DNA of 32,513 nt from an uncultured Eubacterium sp. GTDB taxonomy: Bacteria > Bacillota > Clostridia > Peptostreptococcales > Anaerovoracaceae. Position 1 is the first letter of the stretch; each line of letters starts with the position of its first letter. The notes beneath the pieces were generated by a model. It ran no database searches. It had not been told where the DNA came from and saw only the letters and a list, made by a program, of their open reading frames with translations. The stretch is from contig UQRM01000024.1 in the NCBI GenBank assembly GCA_900543485.1, forward strand, positions 1-32,513, in the 5' to 3' direction. Shown in pieces: positions 1 to 8,429 of this stretch. Both the position numbers and the translations under genes were made by a program.

Positions 1-39
1 AAAATAAATCTGTATTAGTCAAAAACGGAGGGGTGTGTA

Positions 40-1299
40 GTGAAATATATTGAGCGGAGCATAGAAGATATCGTGCTCAGATCGGACAGGACCTTTAAAT
101 GTGTTCTTGTGACGGGCGCCAGACAGACCGGAAAATCCACCATGCTGAAAAAGCTGTTTCCGGATAGAAAATACGTGTCATTAGACGACCCATTTATCGA
201 AGAACAGGCCAGGGAACAGCCCAATATGTTTATGATGCTCAATCAGCCGCCGGTTATTTTCGATGAGATACAGAGAAGCCCGGAACTCTTTCGATATATC
301 AAGGTCAAATGCGATGAGAGTGATTCGAAGGGCCTGTTCTGTTTGTCAGGTTCACAGGCGTTAGAACTTATGGAAGGGATTTCTGAATCCTTATCGGGAA
401 GGGTAAGCGTTGTTGAACTCTCGGGCCTTTCCATGAGAGAAATACAGGGGAGCTCTTTCCACGAGCCTTTCGTTCCCACTATGGAATATATAGAAAAAAG
501 GAGCGGAACAGCCGAGCCGATAGATAATATATGGGAGATCATACATCGCGGGAGTTATCCTGAACTTCAGGATAAGGATGTGGATTGGGGCGCCTTTTTT
601 TCAAGTTATATAAAGACATACATCGAAAGGGATGTCAGGAAGCTTTCAGCTGTTCACAATCTTGACGATTTTAGAAAATTTATGGTAGCGGTTGCGGCGA
701 GGACCGGGCAGATGCTGAATTATACCAACATAGCCGATGAGATAGGGAAAGACCAGGGAACTGTGAGACGGTGGGTGTCGATACTGGAAGCCTCAGGGAT
801 AATATATCTTCTGGAGCCTTTTACATCATCGGTATTGAAACGCGCCATAAAGTCGCCTAAAATATATTTCAGGGACACGGGACTGGCCGCTTATCTTACG
901 AGATGGCTGACTCCCGAGACGCTGGCAAGTGGAGCCATGAGCGGAGCTTTCTTCGAGACTTTTGTCATATCGGAGATCCTCAAATCGTATGCCAATAATG
1001 GCATCGATTACAGATATTGCGTCTTTTATTATCGCGGCAAAGATAAAAAGAAGATGAAAAGCGGCGGAGAAGAGGTGACTGTAGAGAGCGAGATTGATTT
1101 GATAATAGAGGAAAACGGAGTACTCTATCCTATAGAGATAAAAAAAGGAACGTCTGTATCTGCGGATCAGACCGCTGCCTTTACCGTGCTGGATAAAGTG
1201 CCTGATAAAAAGAGAGGCATGGGAGCGATAGTGTGTCTGTGTCCGCAGCCGGGCGCACTGAGAGATAACATTTTGCAGATACCGGTATGGTATATTTAA
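40..1299 (+). CDS. AAA-family ATPase with C-terminal DUF4143 domain
   Basis: The 419-residue protein has a Walker A motif (GARQTGKST, about residues 26-34) and a Walker B motif (VIFDEIQ, about 72-78). Its C-terminal half carries the DUF4143 nuclease-like pattern, an E..D stretch followed by PIEIKKG. Proteins of this architecture are common in anaerobes. Some behave like toxin or defence ATPases, but their cellular role is generally unknown. The GTG start is chosen because GGAGGGG lies about 7 bases upstream. The gene ends 46 bases before tarI and shows no functional link to it. The family call is firm; the function is open. Confidence 0.85.
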   Translation: MKYIERSIEDIVLRSDRTFKCVLVTGARQTGKSTMLKKLFPDRKYVSLDDPFIEEQAREQPNMFMMLNQPPVIFDEIQRSPELFRYIKVKCDESDSKGLFCLSGSQALELMEGISESLSGRVSVVELSGLSMREIQGSSFHEPFVPTMEYIEKRSGTAEPIDNIWEIIHRGSYPELQDKDVDWGAFFSSYIKTYIERDVRKLSAVHNLDDFRKFMVAVAARTGQMLNYTNIADEIGKDQGTVRRWVSILEASGIIYLLEPFTSSVLKRAIKSPKIYFRDTGLAAYLTRWLTPETLASGAMSGAFFETFVISEILKSYANNGIDYRYCVFYYRGKDKKKMKSGGEEVTVESEIDLIIEENGVLYPIEIKKGTSVSADQTAAFTVLDKVPDKKRGMGAIVCLCPQPGALRDNILQIPVWYI

Positions 1300-1345
1300 G
1301 ACGCATAGCCTGCGTTCAGTATCAGTAACAGGAAGGAAAGAAAAA

Positions 1346-2050
1346 ATGATCTACGGAGTGATCCTGGCGGGTGGCGTCGGCAGCCGCATGGGGAACAGGG
1401 AAAAGCCGAAACAGTATATAAACATAGGCGATAAGCCTATAATAGTTCACACGATAGAGAAGTTCTGTCTCTGCAGCGAGTTCGAGGAGATCCTGATTCT
1501 CTGTCCAAAGGACTGGATAGAGTACAGCAAAGGGCTTGTTAAAAAATACGTCTCGGAAACTGAGAAGATCAAGGTCATAGAAGGCGGGGAGACGAGGAAC
1601 GAGACCATCATGAACGCCATCGCCTATATAGAGAGGGAAGGCGAGCTTGATGAAGATACGCTGATCGTCACCCACGACGCGGTCCGCCCATTCGTGACGT
1701 ACAGGATAATAGAGGAAAACATCCAAGCGGCGCAGAAGTGCGGCGCCTGCGATACGGTGATTCCGGCAACGGACACTATAGTCGAGAGCAGGGATGGCAG
1801 CGTCATTTCCGACATCCCCAACAGGGCAGTGCTTTACCAGGGACAGACGCCTCAGAGCTTCAACGCGGTGAAGCTGCGGGCTTTATATGAAAGCCTGACG
1901 GATGAGGAAAAAGCTGTTCTTACCGACGCAGCCAAGATTTTCGTTATCAAGGGAGAGCAGGTGCAGCTCGTAAAGGGAGAGAACTCCAATATAAAGATAA
2001 CTTATCCTTACGATCTTACCGTGGCCGAAAGCCTGCTGAAAGGTGTGTAA
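1346..2050 (+). CDS. tarI: Ribitol-5-phosphate (or related) cytidylyltransferase, TarI/IspD family
   Basis: The 234-residue protein opens with the nucleotidyltransferase signature LAGGVGSRMG (about residues 7-16) followed by EKPKQY. It has the later VTHDAVRPF and QTPQSF motifs shared by IspD and TarI. The family transfers CMP from CTP onto a sugar or polyol phosphate. IspD acts in isoprenoid synthesis, while TarI makes CDP-ribitol for teichoic acid. The next gene is a TarJ-like dehydrogenase almost touching it, followed by a glycosyltransferase, so TarI is favoured. GGAAGGAAAG precedes the ATG. Substrate identity is inferred from context. Confidence 0.8.
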   Translation: MIYGVILAGGVGSRMGNREKPKQYINIGDKPIIVHTIEKFCLCSEFEEILILCPKDWIEYSKGLVKKYVSETEKIKVIEGGETRNETIMNAIAYIEREGELDEDTLIVTHDAVRPFVTYRIIEENIQAAQKCGACDTVIPATDTIVESRDGSVISDIPNRAVLYQGQTPQSFNAVKLRALYESLTDEEKAVLTDAAKIFVIKGEQVQLVKGENSNIKITYPYDLTVAESLLKGV

Positions 2051-2051
2051 A

Positions 2052-3077
2052 ATGCTCAATACGATCTACAGGCTCACGGAGCCCAGAAAAATCGAAGTGG
2101 AATTCAATGAAATAGATACGAAGGCTGACAGCGTCATAGTGAGGCCGACCCACCTCTCCATATGCAACGCAGATCAGCGGTATTATCAGGGAACCAGGGC
2201 GCCGGAGGTGCTGGCGAAGAAGCTGCCGATGGCTCTCATCCACGAGGGGATAGGCACAGTAGTGCTGGACAATCGCGGAGAATTCAAACCGGGAGAAGCG
2301 GTGGTGATGATACCAAACACTCCGGTCGAAAGCGACGAGTTCATAGCTGAGAACTACCTCAGATCCAGCAGGTTCAGGGCCAGCGGATTTGACGGGTTCA
2401 TGCAGGACAACGTCGCCATGGGGCGGGACAGAGTGGTGAGGCTGCCTGACAGCATCGACAGAGAAGTGGCGGCCTTTATGGAGATCATATCCGTCAGCAA
2501 TCACGCCGTAGGGCGGTTCGACAGATTTTCTCATGGCCGCCGGGAGAATATCGCCGTCTGGGGCGACGGAAATATGGGATATATCACGGCCTTGCTCTTA
2601 CGGTACAGATATCCCGACGCCAGGATTTACATAATGGGCGTCAGCCGCGAAAAGCTCTCCGGATTTTCATTTGCCGACGGGACCTTCGATGTGAGAGCAA
2701 TCCCCGACGATATGATCATAGATCACGCCTTTGAATGCGTGGGCGGAAACGGCGCGCCGAAGGCCATCGACCAGATCATCGACTATATAAGGCCGGAAGC
2801 GACCATCGGCCTTCTGGGGGTTTCGGAAAACCCTGTCCCGATGAACACCAGGATGATATTGGAAAAGGGACTCAGAGTGTTTGGCAGCAGCCGCTCCGGA
2901 AGAGCTGATTTCCTCAACACCATAGAGATGTTCGAAAAGCACCCGGAGATGAACGAGCTGATGAAGCATATCGTGGGAGACGTGGTGAATGTAAGGACTG
3001 TAGACGATATGCATGTCGCTTTCAGGAAGGATATGGCCAAGGCCGGTGGAAAGACCATAATGCTGTGGAACGTATAG
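2052..3077 (+). CDS. tarJ: Ribulose-5-phosphate reductase-like alcohol dehydrogenase (TarJ type)
   Basis: This 341-residue medium-chain dehydrogenase has an N-terminal catalytic part containing the CNADQRYYQG stretch and a nucleotide-binding half (AVWGDGNMGYI, about residue 175). In the teichoic acid pathway TarJ reduces ribulose 5-phosphate to ribitol 5-phosphate, which TarI then activates with CTP. The start is set at ATG 2052, one base after the tarI stop, with AAAGGTG about 7 bases upstream. An in-frame GTG at 2043 has no well-placed ribosome binding site. A decayed copy of its 3' part lies at about 4872-4955. Confidence 0.8.
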   Translation: MLNTIYRLTEPRKIEVEFNEIDTKADSVIVRPTHLSICNADQRYYQGTRAPEVLAKKLPMALIHEGIGTVVLDNRGEFKPGEAVVMIPNTPVESDEFIAENYLRSSRFRASGFDGFMQDNVAMGRDRVVRLPDSIDREVAAFMEIISVSNHAVGRFDRFSHGRRENIAVWGDGNMGYITALLLRYRYPDARIYIMGVSREKLSGFSFADGTFDVRAIPDDMIIDHAFECVGGNGAPKAIDQIIDYIRPEATIGLLGVSENPVPMNTRMILEKGLRVFGSSRSGRADFLNTIEMFEKHPEMNELMKHIVGDVVNVRTVDDMHVAFRKDMAKAGGKTIMLWNV

Positions 3078-3098
3078 CAGAACAGGGGAAGAGGAAGT

Positions 3099-4820
3099 AT
3101 GTGTAAGGTATCTATCATAGTACCTGTGTACAACGTTGAGAAGTATATAGAGGATATGCTGATGTCGGTGCAGTATCAGACGATGACCGATTTTGAGGTC
3201 ATCGTAGTGAACGACGGCTCTACTGACGGATCGCAGCGTATAATAGACAGCTTCTGCAGGGAAGACGAGCGATTTCACTCTTTCGTGAAGGCCAACGGAG
3301 GAGTTGCTTCCGCCCGGAATATGGGCATTGAAAAAGCGTCAGGAGAATACGTGGTTTTTTATGATCCGGATGATATCGTTCCCCATGACAGCCTTGAGAA
3401 GATGTACAGGGCTGCATGCAGGGAAAAAGCAGACATGGTGGTCGGTGTGATGGCTGAATACAGTCTGGGGGAGCGATTGATATACATGCATTCCCAGAAG
3501 CTGGCCAAGCGGAAAAACATAGACCCTCTCGACAGACATTTTTTCGGAGCGTGGTCCATCTGCAACAAGATGTTTTCTCTGGGATTCTTGCGAAAATACA
3601 GACTGAGAGTGGAGAAGATGTCCAATGCGGAAGATGGTGTCTTCACTTTCTGCGTCCTCAATCATGCGAAAAGGATATGCGGATGCGATACGATAGCGTA
3701 TGAATATGTTAAAAGACCCTTCTGGGAAAATCCTTCAGCCACCCAGATAATCAGCAGTCAGTATCTTGGCGGGCTGCTCGATTCTCACGACAGGATATTG
3801 CAGGAAGCCGAGAGGCTGGCTGACCGTCATCATCTGAGCGCCGAAGAAAGAACAGGGTATTTGGAACCGCTGTATGTCCGTTTCGTAGAAGGAGAGATGA
3901 TAAACGGATATTACAGAGGCATATGGCGGGCGACGGAAGACCTTATAGGAAGCATGTCGGCGAGAACGGCACAGTATAGAGAGCATATAAGCAAAGGAGA
4001 ATGGGAGCGGCTGGTGGGCCGCCATAAGGATATTGGCTTCGATGGTACCTTCATGACGGCTGCGGAGATGGTTGCCTCCCCTAAAGTGTCGCTGATACTG
4101 GCGGTAGAAAGGCCGTCGAGGGATCTGAATCTGATGCTGGGAAGCACATACAGCCAGCTTTTCCCGCGATTCGAAGTGCTCGTACCGGTCGAAGCCTATG
4201 GAAAGATAGACGACCTCTATCGCAGGAAAATGAACTTGCGGGTGATAGACAGCAGGATAGGCTCACCTTTTAAAAACGAAGCGTTGGCGGCGGCAAAGGG
4301 CGAATACGTGATGCTTTTGAACGAATTCGTTCTGTTTACGAAGAATTCTCTGCGGCAGATGGTACTCTCTCTGATGAGGGACGGCAGCATCGATTTCGTT
4401 TCCATGCTCATGAAGCGATTTGACGGGGAAAAGTACGAACAGATACCTGTTCTGAGTGCGTCTTACGGATATACCAAGCGCGGGCGAAGGAGCAACGGCA
4501 AACTGACGGGATATGACACCTTTTTTTCCAACAAGCTCTTCAGAAAGGCGGTGCTGTCAGGCTTCAGCTTCGGCGATGATGCCGCGAAGGATGTAAACAA
4601 GATGTATCAGTCGCTGAATTTTGAAAAGCTGCGAAAAGGCGTGATGATAACAGATCTTTCGGATGAGGATATCATCCGAAGATCCGGAATGAAAGCAGCG
4701 CCTCTTTCCGTAAAAGTCGGTTTCAGGAAAAACGAAGCTATAAGGAATCTGACGGAGAAGATGAAGCGTCATATTACGCGGGAGGATATAGATAAGATAA
4801 AGGAGAAGCTGGGGAGATAG
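3099..4820 (+). CDS. Family 2 glycosyltransferase with two GT-A-like modules
   Basis: The 573-residue protein begins directly with a GT2 fold (VSIIVPVYNVEKYIEDML, then VNDGSTDGS) and has the metal-binding DPDD motif at about residues 90-93. A second GT-A-like start (SPKVSLILAVERPS) appears near residue 328. At the place where an acidic DxD would be expected it reads MLLNEF, so this module looks catalytically degenerate. No membrane segment is evident, and it probably works on the cytoplasmic face. It lies 21 bases after tarJ behind GAGGAAG and is probably co-transcribed with tarIJ, implying a role in decorating or linking the same surface polymer. Acceptor and donor are unknown. Confidence 0.8.
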   Translation: MCKVSIIVPVYNVEKYIEDMLMSVQYQTMTDFEVIVVNDGSTDGSQRIIDSFCREDERFHSFVKANGGVASARNMGIEKASGEYVVFYDPDDIVPHDSLEKMYRAACREKADMVVGVMAEYSLGERLIYMHSQKLAKRKNIDPLDRHFFGAWSICNKMFSLGFLRKYRLRVEKMSNAEDGVFTFCVLNHAKRICGCDTIAYEYVKRPFWENPSATQIISSQYLGGLLDSHDRILQEAERLADRHHLSAEERTGYLEPLYVRFVEGEMINGYYRGIWRATEDLIGSMSARTAQYREHISKGEWERLVGRHKDIGFDGTFMTAAEMVASPKVSLILAVERPSRDLNLMLGSTYSQLFPRFEVLVPVEAYGKIDDLYRRKMNLRVIDSRIGSPFKNEALAAAKGEYVMLLNEFVLFTKNSLRQMVLSLMRDGSIDFVSMLMKRFDGEKYEQIPVLSASYGYTKRGRRSNGKLTGYDTFFSNKLFRKAVLSGFSFGDDAAKDVNKMYQSLNFEKLRKGVMITDLSDEDIIRRSGMKAAPLSVKVGFRKNEAIRNLTEKMKRHITREDIDKIKEKLGR

Positions 4821-4871
4821 ATGATTTTATGATTGATGTCTAAAGATTTTGGATAATAGATAGATTAAAAC

Positions 4872-4955
4872 GATGATATTGGAAAAGACTTGAGATTTTT
4901 TGGCAGCAGTTGAGCAGTTGATTTTGCAGAGCGGATTTCATCGATACCATCTTGA
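4872..4955 (+). pseudogene. Decayed fragment of a tarJ-like dehydrogenase gene
   Basis: Bases 4872-4887 match tarJ bases 2852-2867 exactly (gatgatattggaaaag). The block ending tggcagcag then matches, and 4928-4950 matches 2901-2923 with four differences. The last part reads RADFIDTIL against RADFLNTIE in tarJ. Small insertions and deletions shift the frame and stops intervene, so it cannot be translated as a dehydrogenase. The rest of the 4821-5182 gap shows no recognisable gene. A 68-codon ORF on the opposite strand lies over this remnant and is probably accidental. Confidence 0.55.
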
Positions 4956-5182
4956 TTGTATTCCGTAAAGATTGTCTTTACAGATAAAGGTTCATTAAGT
5001 GTGTTGGGAAGGGAGTAAGAGCACTCTTTCCAGAGTTTATATGCAACATCCCATTTCATTTCTTTAAGCATAAGTTTTCTCCATGTTTATTTTCATATTT
5101 TGGATTATACTTAAAAAGTGAGAAATCACACATTTCAAATTACAAAAAAATAAAAAAATGTAAAAAATAACCATAAAGATGC

Positions 5183-5211
5183 TTCCCAAAACATGCGAAC
5201 CGTGGTATAAT
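5183..5211 (+). promoter_or_regulatory. Promoter for the 11-residue-repeat protein gene
   Basis: TATAAT at 5206-5211 is preceded by TG at the extended -10 position. A weak -35 (TTCCCA, 5183-5188) sits 17 bases upstream. It lies 38 bases before the start codon at 5250. Confidence 0.5.
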
Positions 5212-5249
5212 CACAGTACTATACGAACTTCTGAAAGGAGGCTGTGCTG

Positions 5250-5693
5250 ATGTTGGCCAACGATGACATATTGATGATATCGGAGCTGATGGATAAGAAG
5301 CTGAAGCCGATAGAAACGCGATTCGATCAGATGCAGGAGCAGATGGATCTGAGATTCAATTTGATGCAGGGTCAGATGGATACGAGATTTGCTGAAATGC
5401 AGGGTCAGATGGATTCAAGATTTGTTCAAATGCAGGGGACCGTGGATTCGAGATTTGTCGAAATGCAGGGGACCATGGACTTGCGATTCGACCAGATGCA
5501 GAATCAGCTCGACCACATGAACCTGCTGATGGAAAACGATGTCTTGCCCAGACTGCAGAACATCGAGTCCTGTTATGTGGATACGTACAGGCGGTACGTT
5601 GTAAAAATGGAAGAGATGGATAGCCTCAAACTCGATATGGATGTCGTCAAGGATGTATTGAAGGAGCACAGCGGTAAGCTGGAGGCTATGTAG
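5250..5693 (+). CDS. Coiled-coil protein with six 11-residue repeats
   Basis: The 147-residue protein is not assigned a function. Residues about 24-89 are six tandem copies of an 11-residue unit of the form RFxxMQxQMDx, a hendecad pattern expected to form a long helical coiled coil. The C-terminal part (VLPRLQNIESCY, then a Tyr-rich helix and a KEHSGKLEAM end) resembles small coiled-coil proteins common in Clostridia. No signal peptide or membrane segment is seen. ATG 5250 is chosen because AAAGGAGG ends 7 bases upstream; an earlier in-frame GTG at 5244 is too close to it. It has its own promoter. Confidence 0.7.
   Translation: MLANDDILMISELMDKKLKPIETRFDQMQEQMDLRFNLMQGQMDTRFAEMQGQMDSRFVQMQGTVDSRFVEMQGTMDLRFDQMQNQLDHMNLLMENDVLPRLQNIESCYVDTYRRYVVKMEEMDSLKLDMDVVKDVLKEHSGKLEAM
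5319..5516 (+). repeat. Six tandem 33-bp in-frame repeats
   Basis: Each unit encodes arginine-phenylalanine, a variable pair, Met-Gln, a variable pair, Met or Val or Leu, Asp, and one variable residue. The DNA copies keep the core atgcaggg-cagatgga but differ at other positions. They are therefore old enough to have diverged or are kept under protein-level selection. Confidence 0.8.
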
Positions 5694-5717
5694 CGCATTG
5701 CGGCATGAGGAATACTA

Positions 5718-6093
5718 ATGAACAGCTGGCAGAATAAATTTGAAACACACATCCTCAAGCGAGGGATGGAGTACTGTGAAAAACGCCGGTAAGTCAGAAG
5801 AGTACCGATTATCCAGATGGCTCGATATCTACTTTGAGGCGGCAGATGGGCTGGATACGTCGGAAGAAGCTGCAGAGGAAGTCGAAAAAATAGAACGAAA
5901 ACACTGGAAAACTCCTAAGGCCAGAATGCATGCGGTGGAGCGGTTAATTTTCATAGGACAGATGGCAGAGAGCATCGATATCCTGGAGAAAAGCAAGACC
6001 ATGGAGAAAAGCTATCCGGGACTTGTGAAAGATTACTCTCAGCGGTTAGTAAGATTATATGAAATAACCGGCGATGATGGACGAGATGGATAA
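5718..6093 (+). pseudogene. Broken gene resembling SWIM zinc-finger protein family
   Basis: An ATG at 5718 with GAGGA about 6 bases upstream opens a 24-codon frame (MNSWQNKFETHILKRG...) that looks like the start of clostridial SWIM-type proteins. It stops at a TAA, while a different frame continues as a long helical region (RWLDIYFEAADG to LVRLYEITGDDG) reminiscent of the C-terminal part of such proteins. The zinc-binding centre is absent, so this looks like an internal deletion plus frameshift. Read from a TTG at 5740 it gives a 117-residue ORF that could still be expressed. The 6094-6327 stretch that follows holds nothing I recognise. The family comparison is from memory and moderate. Confidence 0.45.
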
Positions 6094-6327
6094 GCTGTGA
6101 ATAAGGAAAGAGAAACATAGAGAAGGTAAATACTTTGCTACCATTGCAGCAATAAATCCTTCCCACGGTCGAGGGCTTGCGACGGATTACTATTTCCAGA
6201 CAGGGGAAACAGTTCCTTGCTGAAAAAGATATGTCATAATGCTGACAAGTATTCTGTAAATGGCGCACTCTGACCGGCCCCTGCGCGCCGACGGATTTTA
6301 TCCGTAAGCGTACAGAGGCTCATCGCA

Positions 6328-6696
6328 TCAAAAGGATGACACCTGCTCGTCATCCGGGAGGCGACGAGATATACCGGCAGTCAGTATCGCGAGGAACATC
6401 GCTGCGCCGGGCCTCGTATCCAGGGGATGGCCGGCCAGCTTGGCGAGAAGAGCGGGGTTCTTCTCCCAGGAGATTCGCGTTACAGTTCGAATGTTGCGTT
6501 CTACACATTTCCAGCTTGTTCTGTAATGCTTCGCAACATCGGGATAAAGGCTTTTTGTCACGAACAGCAGGCGCTCAGGGTCGTGGGCAGCCAGGCTCAC
6601 AGCATATGAAGCATAGTAGAATCCCATATAATTGGCAGTAATGCCTAATGAAGCCAGAAGGCGGCCCGCGCTGCGAAATTCTTCGGAAATCGTCAT
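6328..6696 (-). CDS. Stand-alone Spo0A C-terminal-like DNA-binding domain protein
   Basis: The 122 residues match the layout of the Spo0A effector domain. They run LASLGITANYMGFYY, then LLFVTKSLYPDVAKHY, then the recognition-helix region WKCVERNIRTVTRISW, then a C-terminal helix. No receiver domain is present, so it would not be controlled by phosphorylation like Spo0A itself. The start overlaps the stop of the upstream HTH gene by four bases (ATGA), indicating translational coupling. A role as a DNA-binding regulator is inferred. Targets could include sporulation-type sites (0A boxes), but the window does not show this. It is unlikely to be the housekeeping spo0A. Confidence 0.75.
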   Translation of the reverse strand: MTISEEFRSAGRLLASLGITANYMGFYYASYAVSLAAHDPERLLFVTKSLYPDVAKHYRTSWKCVERNIRTVTRISWEKNPALLAKLAGHPLDTRPGAAMFLAILTAGISRRLPDDEQVSSF

Positions 6697-7028
6697 TTAT
6701 CGATCACCTCCCAGAGCTCTTCCAACAAGCCGGATATCTGATCTTTCTTTTCATCAGGGAAAGGGGAATACCAGTTGTTGCAATTATCGATATAATGCAG
6801 GATAAATAATTTCTCAGGAAAGTGTTTGTCGTATATGAGCATGTCGAGTCCGATATCCAGGCTGTTTGAAATGCGTATAGCTGTGGCCAGTGTCGTGTTG
6901 CCGTCTTTCAATATGGCCTTCAGTGTGGACATCGGGATATCCAGTTCCTTAGAGAACTCCACGAGGGAAAGGCTGCGTATATTTTGATATGCCTTTAAGT
7001 TCTTCGACAAATTATTACATTTCTCCAT
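6693..7028 (-). CDS. Helix-turn-helix (XRE-type) transcriptional regulator
   Basis: About 111 residues with an N-terminal HTH: LKAYQNIRSLSLVEFSKELDIPMSTLKAILKD fits a Cro/CI-like fold (written here as a description of residues about 10-42). A C-terminal acidic tail has no recognised domain. The start is placed at ATG 7028. The strong AAGGAGG at 7040-7046 is 11 bases away, whereas the in-frame ATG at 7037 is only 2 bases from it. It heads a two-gene unit with the Spo0A-C-like gene and probably regulates it or acts with it. Confidence 0.7.
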   Translation of the reverse strand: MEKCNNLSKNLKAYQNIRSLSLVEFSKELDIPMSTLKAILKDGNTTLATAIRISNSLDIGLDMLIYDKHFPEKLFILHYIDNCNNWYSPFPDEKKDQISGLLEELWEVIDK

Positions 7029-7227
7029 ATTCTTCATCTCCTCCTTACTATATAATAGAGGAAAAAATCCGGTGAAATAGGGGCAGGCTTTGACATTTGA
7101 AGACAGGTTTTCGTACGGAAAAACGGAAGAGCCAGGCTCCACGGAAAAGCAGTCGAAGCTTTGGGGCTGCGCGGAGCGGCACGGGTGGAGAAATTATGAG
7201 AAGATGGTGAGAATTTCCGGCAGGCCT

Positions 7228-7255
7228 TTGTACTTTGATACGTTTATGGTAAAAT
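7228..7255 (+). promoter_or_regulatory. Promoter of the CDP-glycerol transferase gene
   Basis: TTGTAC (7228-7233) and TAAAAT (7250-7255) are 16 bases apart, with TG at the extended -10 position. They lie 55 bases upstream of ATG 7311. Confidence 0.5.
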
Positions 7256-7310
7256 ATTATTTATGAGCGGGCGAGAAAATACAAAGCTATAAAAGGAATT
7301 GGGGAAAGAA

Positions 7311-8429
7311 ATGAAAAAAATAGTAAAGCCGATCATCGGTGTTTTGAATCTGATATATGGGGTGATGAAGCTGTCTCGTGTCAGGGACAAAGTGACCTTT
7401 ATAAGCCGTCAGGCAGACGAAAAGTCCGAGGATATGGAAATGCTGGAGAAGGTCATCAGAAAGAAATATCCTGGCATAGAGCAGGTTTTTCTGTGTAAAA
7501 AACTCGGGGATGGTATTCCCGCAAGAGTGAGCTACTGTTTCCATATTCTGAAGCAGATGCGCCACATTGCCACATCGAAAGTCGTGGTGTTGGATTCATA
7601 CTGTATAAGCGTGAGCGCTCTGAAGCAACGGGATTCGCTGGTGGTCATCCAGATGTGGCACGCCCTCGGCTCTCTGAAAAAATTCGGACTGAGCATAGTG
7701 GGAGAAGGAGAAGGCCGTGACAGAGAGTTGGCTGACGCCTTTTCCATGCACAGGAATTACACCTATATCCTTACCAGCGGCCATCAGTGTATACACAATT
7801 TTGCGGAGGCTTTCGGTTATGATGAGGATAGAATAGTCGTCATGTCTCTTCCACGGGTCGATAAGCTGACCGGCTGGGATTTCAAGGAAGGGGCTCTCAG
7901 GCGTATCTATGAGACATACCCGGAATTCAGGAAGAAAAAAGTGGTAGTCTACGCGCCGACGCAGAGAGTTGACCGGGATATTTCCAGGGAGACGGAAAGG
8001 CTGGCGGAAGCCTTTTCAAGGGATGAGTATATCGTAGTCGTGAAAAAGCATCCTCTCATGGATATCCGTTGCGATGCAGCTGTCATGGACGAGAAGTTCA
8101 CGACATTGGAAATGCTGTTTGCGGCCGATTACGTCATCTGTGATTACTCAGCAGTGATATTTGAGGCCGCGGTAATAGGAAAGCCGCTGTTTTTCTATGC
8201 TTTTGACTATGATCGATACGGAGTGGAGAGAGATTTTTACATCGATTATAAGGCTGAGATGCCGGGAGTCATATCGGAAGATCCGGAAAAGCTGGCGGCA
8301 GCTGTTGCGTCAGATGATTATGACCTGCGCAAGGTGAGGGCTTTTGGGAGAAAATACGTGGAAAATCAGGAAGGGTGTACCGAAAAGCTGGCTGAATTTA
8401 TCGCGGATCAGGTGAAGGCGTATGAATAG
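7311..8429 (+). CDS. CDP-glycerol glycerophosphotransferase family protein (TagB/TagF-like)
   Basis: The 372-residue protein has the order of motifs of the family. These are VIQMWHALGSLKKFG (about residue 110), YILTSGHQ, the VVVYAPTQR segment, VVVKKHPLMD, and the nucleotide-binding end VICDYSAVIFEAAVIGKPLFFY. Such enzymes transfer polyol phosphates from CDP-polyol to a growing teichoic acid at the cytoplasmic membrane face. With tarI and tarJ nearby the donor could be CDP-ribitol as well as CDP-glycerol. ATG 7311 has GGGGAAAG just upstream and is preferred to an in-frame TTG at 7299. Confidence 0.85.
   Translation: MKKIVKPIIGVLNLIYGVMKLSRVRDKVTFISRQADEKSEDMEMLEKVIRKKYPGIEQVFLCKKLGDGIPARVSYCFHILKQMRHIATSKVVVLDSYCISVSALKQRDSLVVIQMWHALGSLKKFGLSIVGEGEGRDRELADAFSMHRNYTYILTSGHQCIHNFAEAFGYDEDRIVVMSLPRVDKLTGWDFKEGALRRIYETYPEFRKKKVVVYAPTQRVDRDISRETERLAEAFSRDEYIVVVKKHPLMDIRCDAAVMDEKFTTLEMLFAADYVICDYSAVIFEAAVIGKPLFFYAFDYDRYGVERDFYIDYKAEMPGVISEDPEKLAAAVASDDYDLRKVRAFGRKYVENQEGCTEKLAEFIADQVKAYE

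Noticed and set aside
1346..2050. Annotation as ispD of isoprenoid synthesis
   Set aside because: Sequence motifs are shared by both families, but the directly adjacent TarJ-like gene and glycosyltransferase favour tarI; ispD cannot be fully excluded.
4865..5071. A 68-codon minus-strand ORF
   Set aside because: Half of it lies antisense to the decayed tarJ fragment, and it has no clear family match, so it is probably accidental.
5319..5516. 33-bp tandem repeats as a CRISPR-like array
   Set aside because: There are no spacers; the units are contiguous, in frame and encode a coiled coil.
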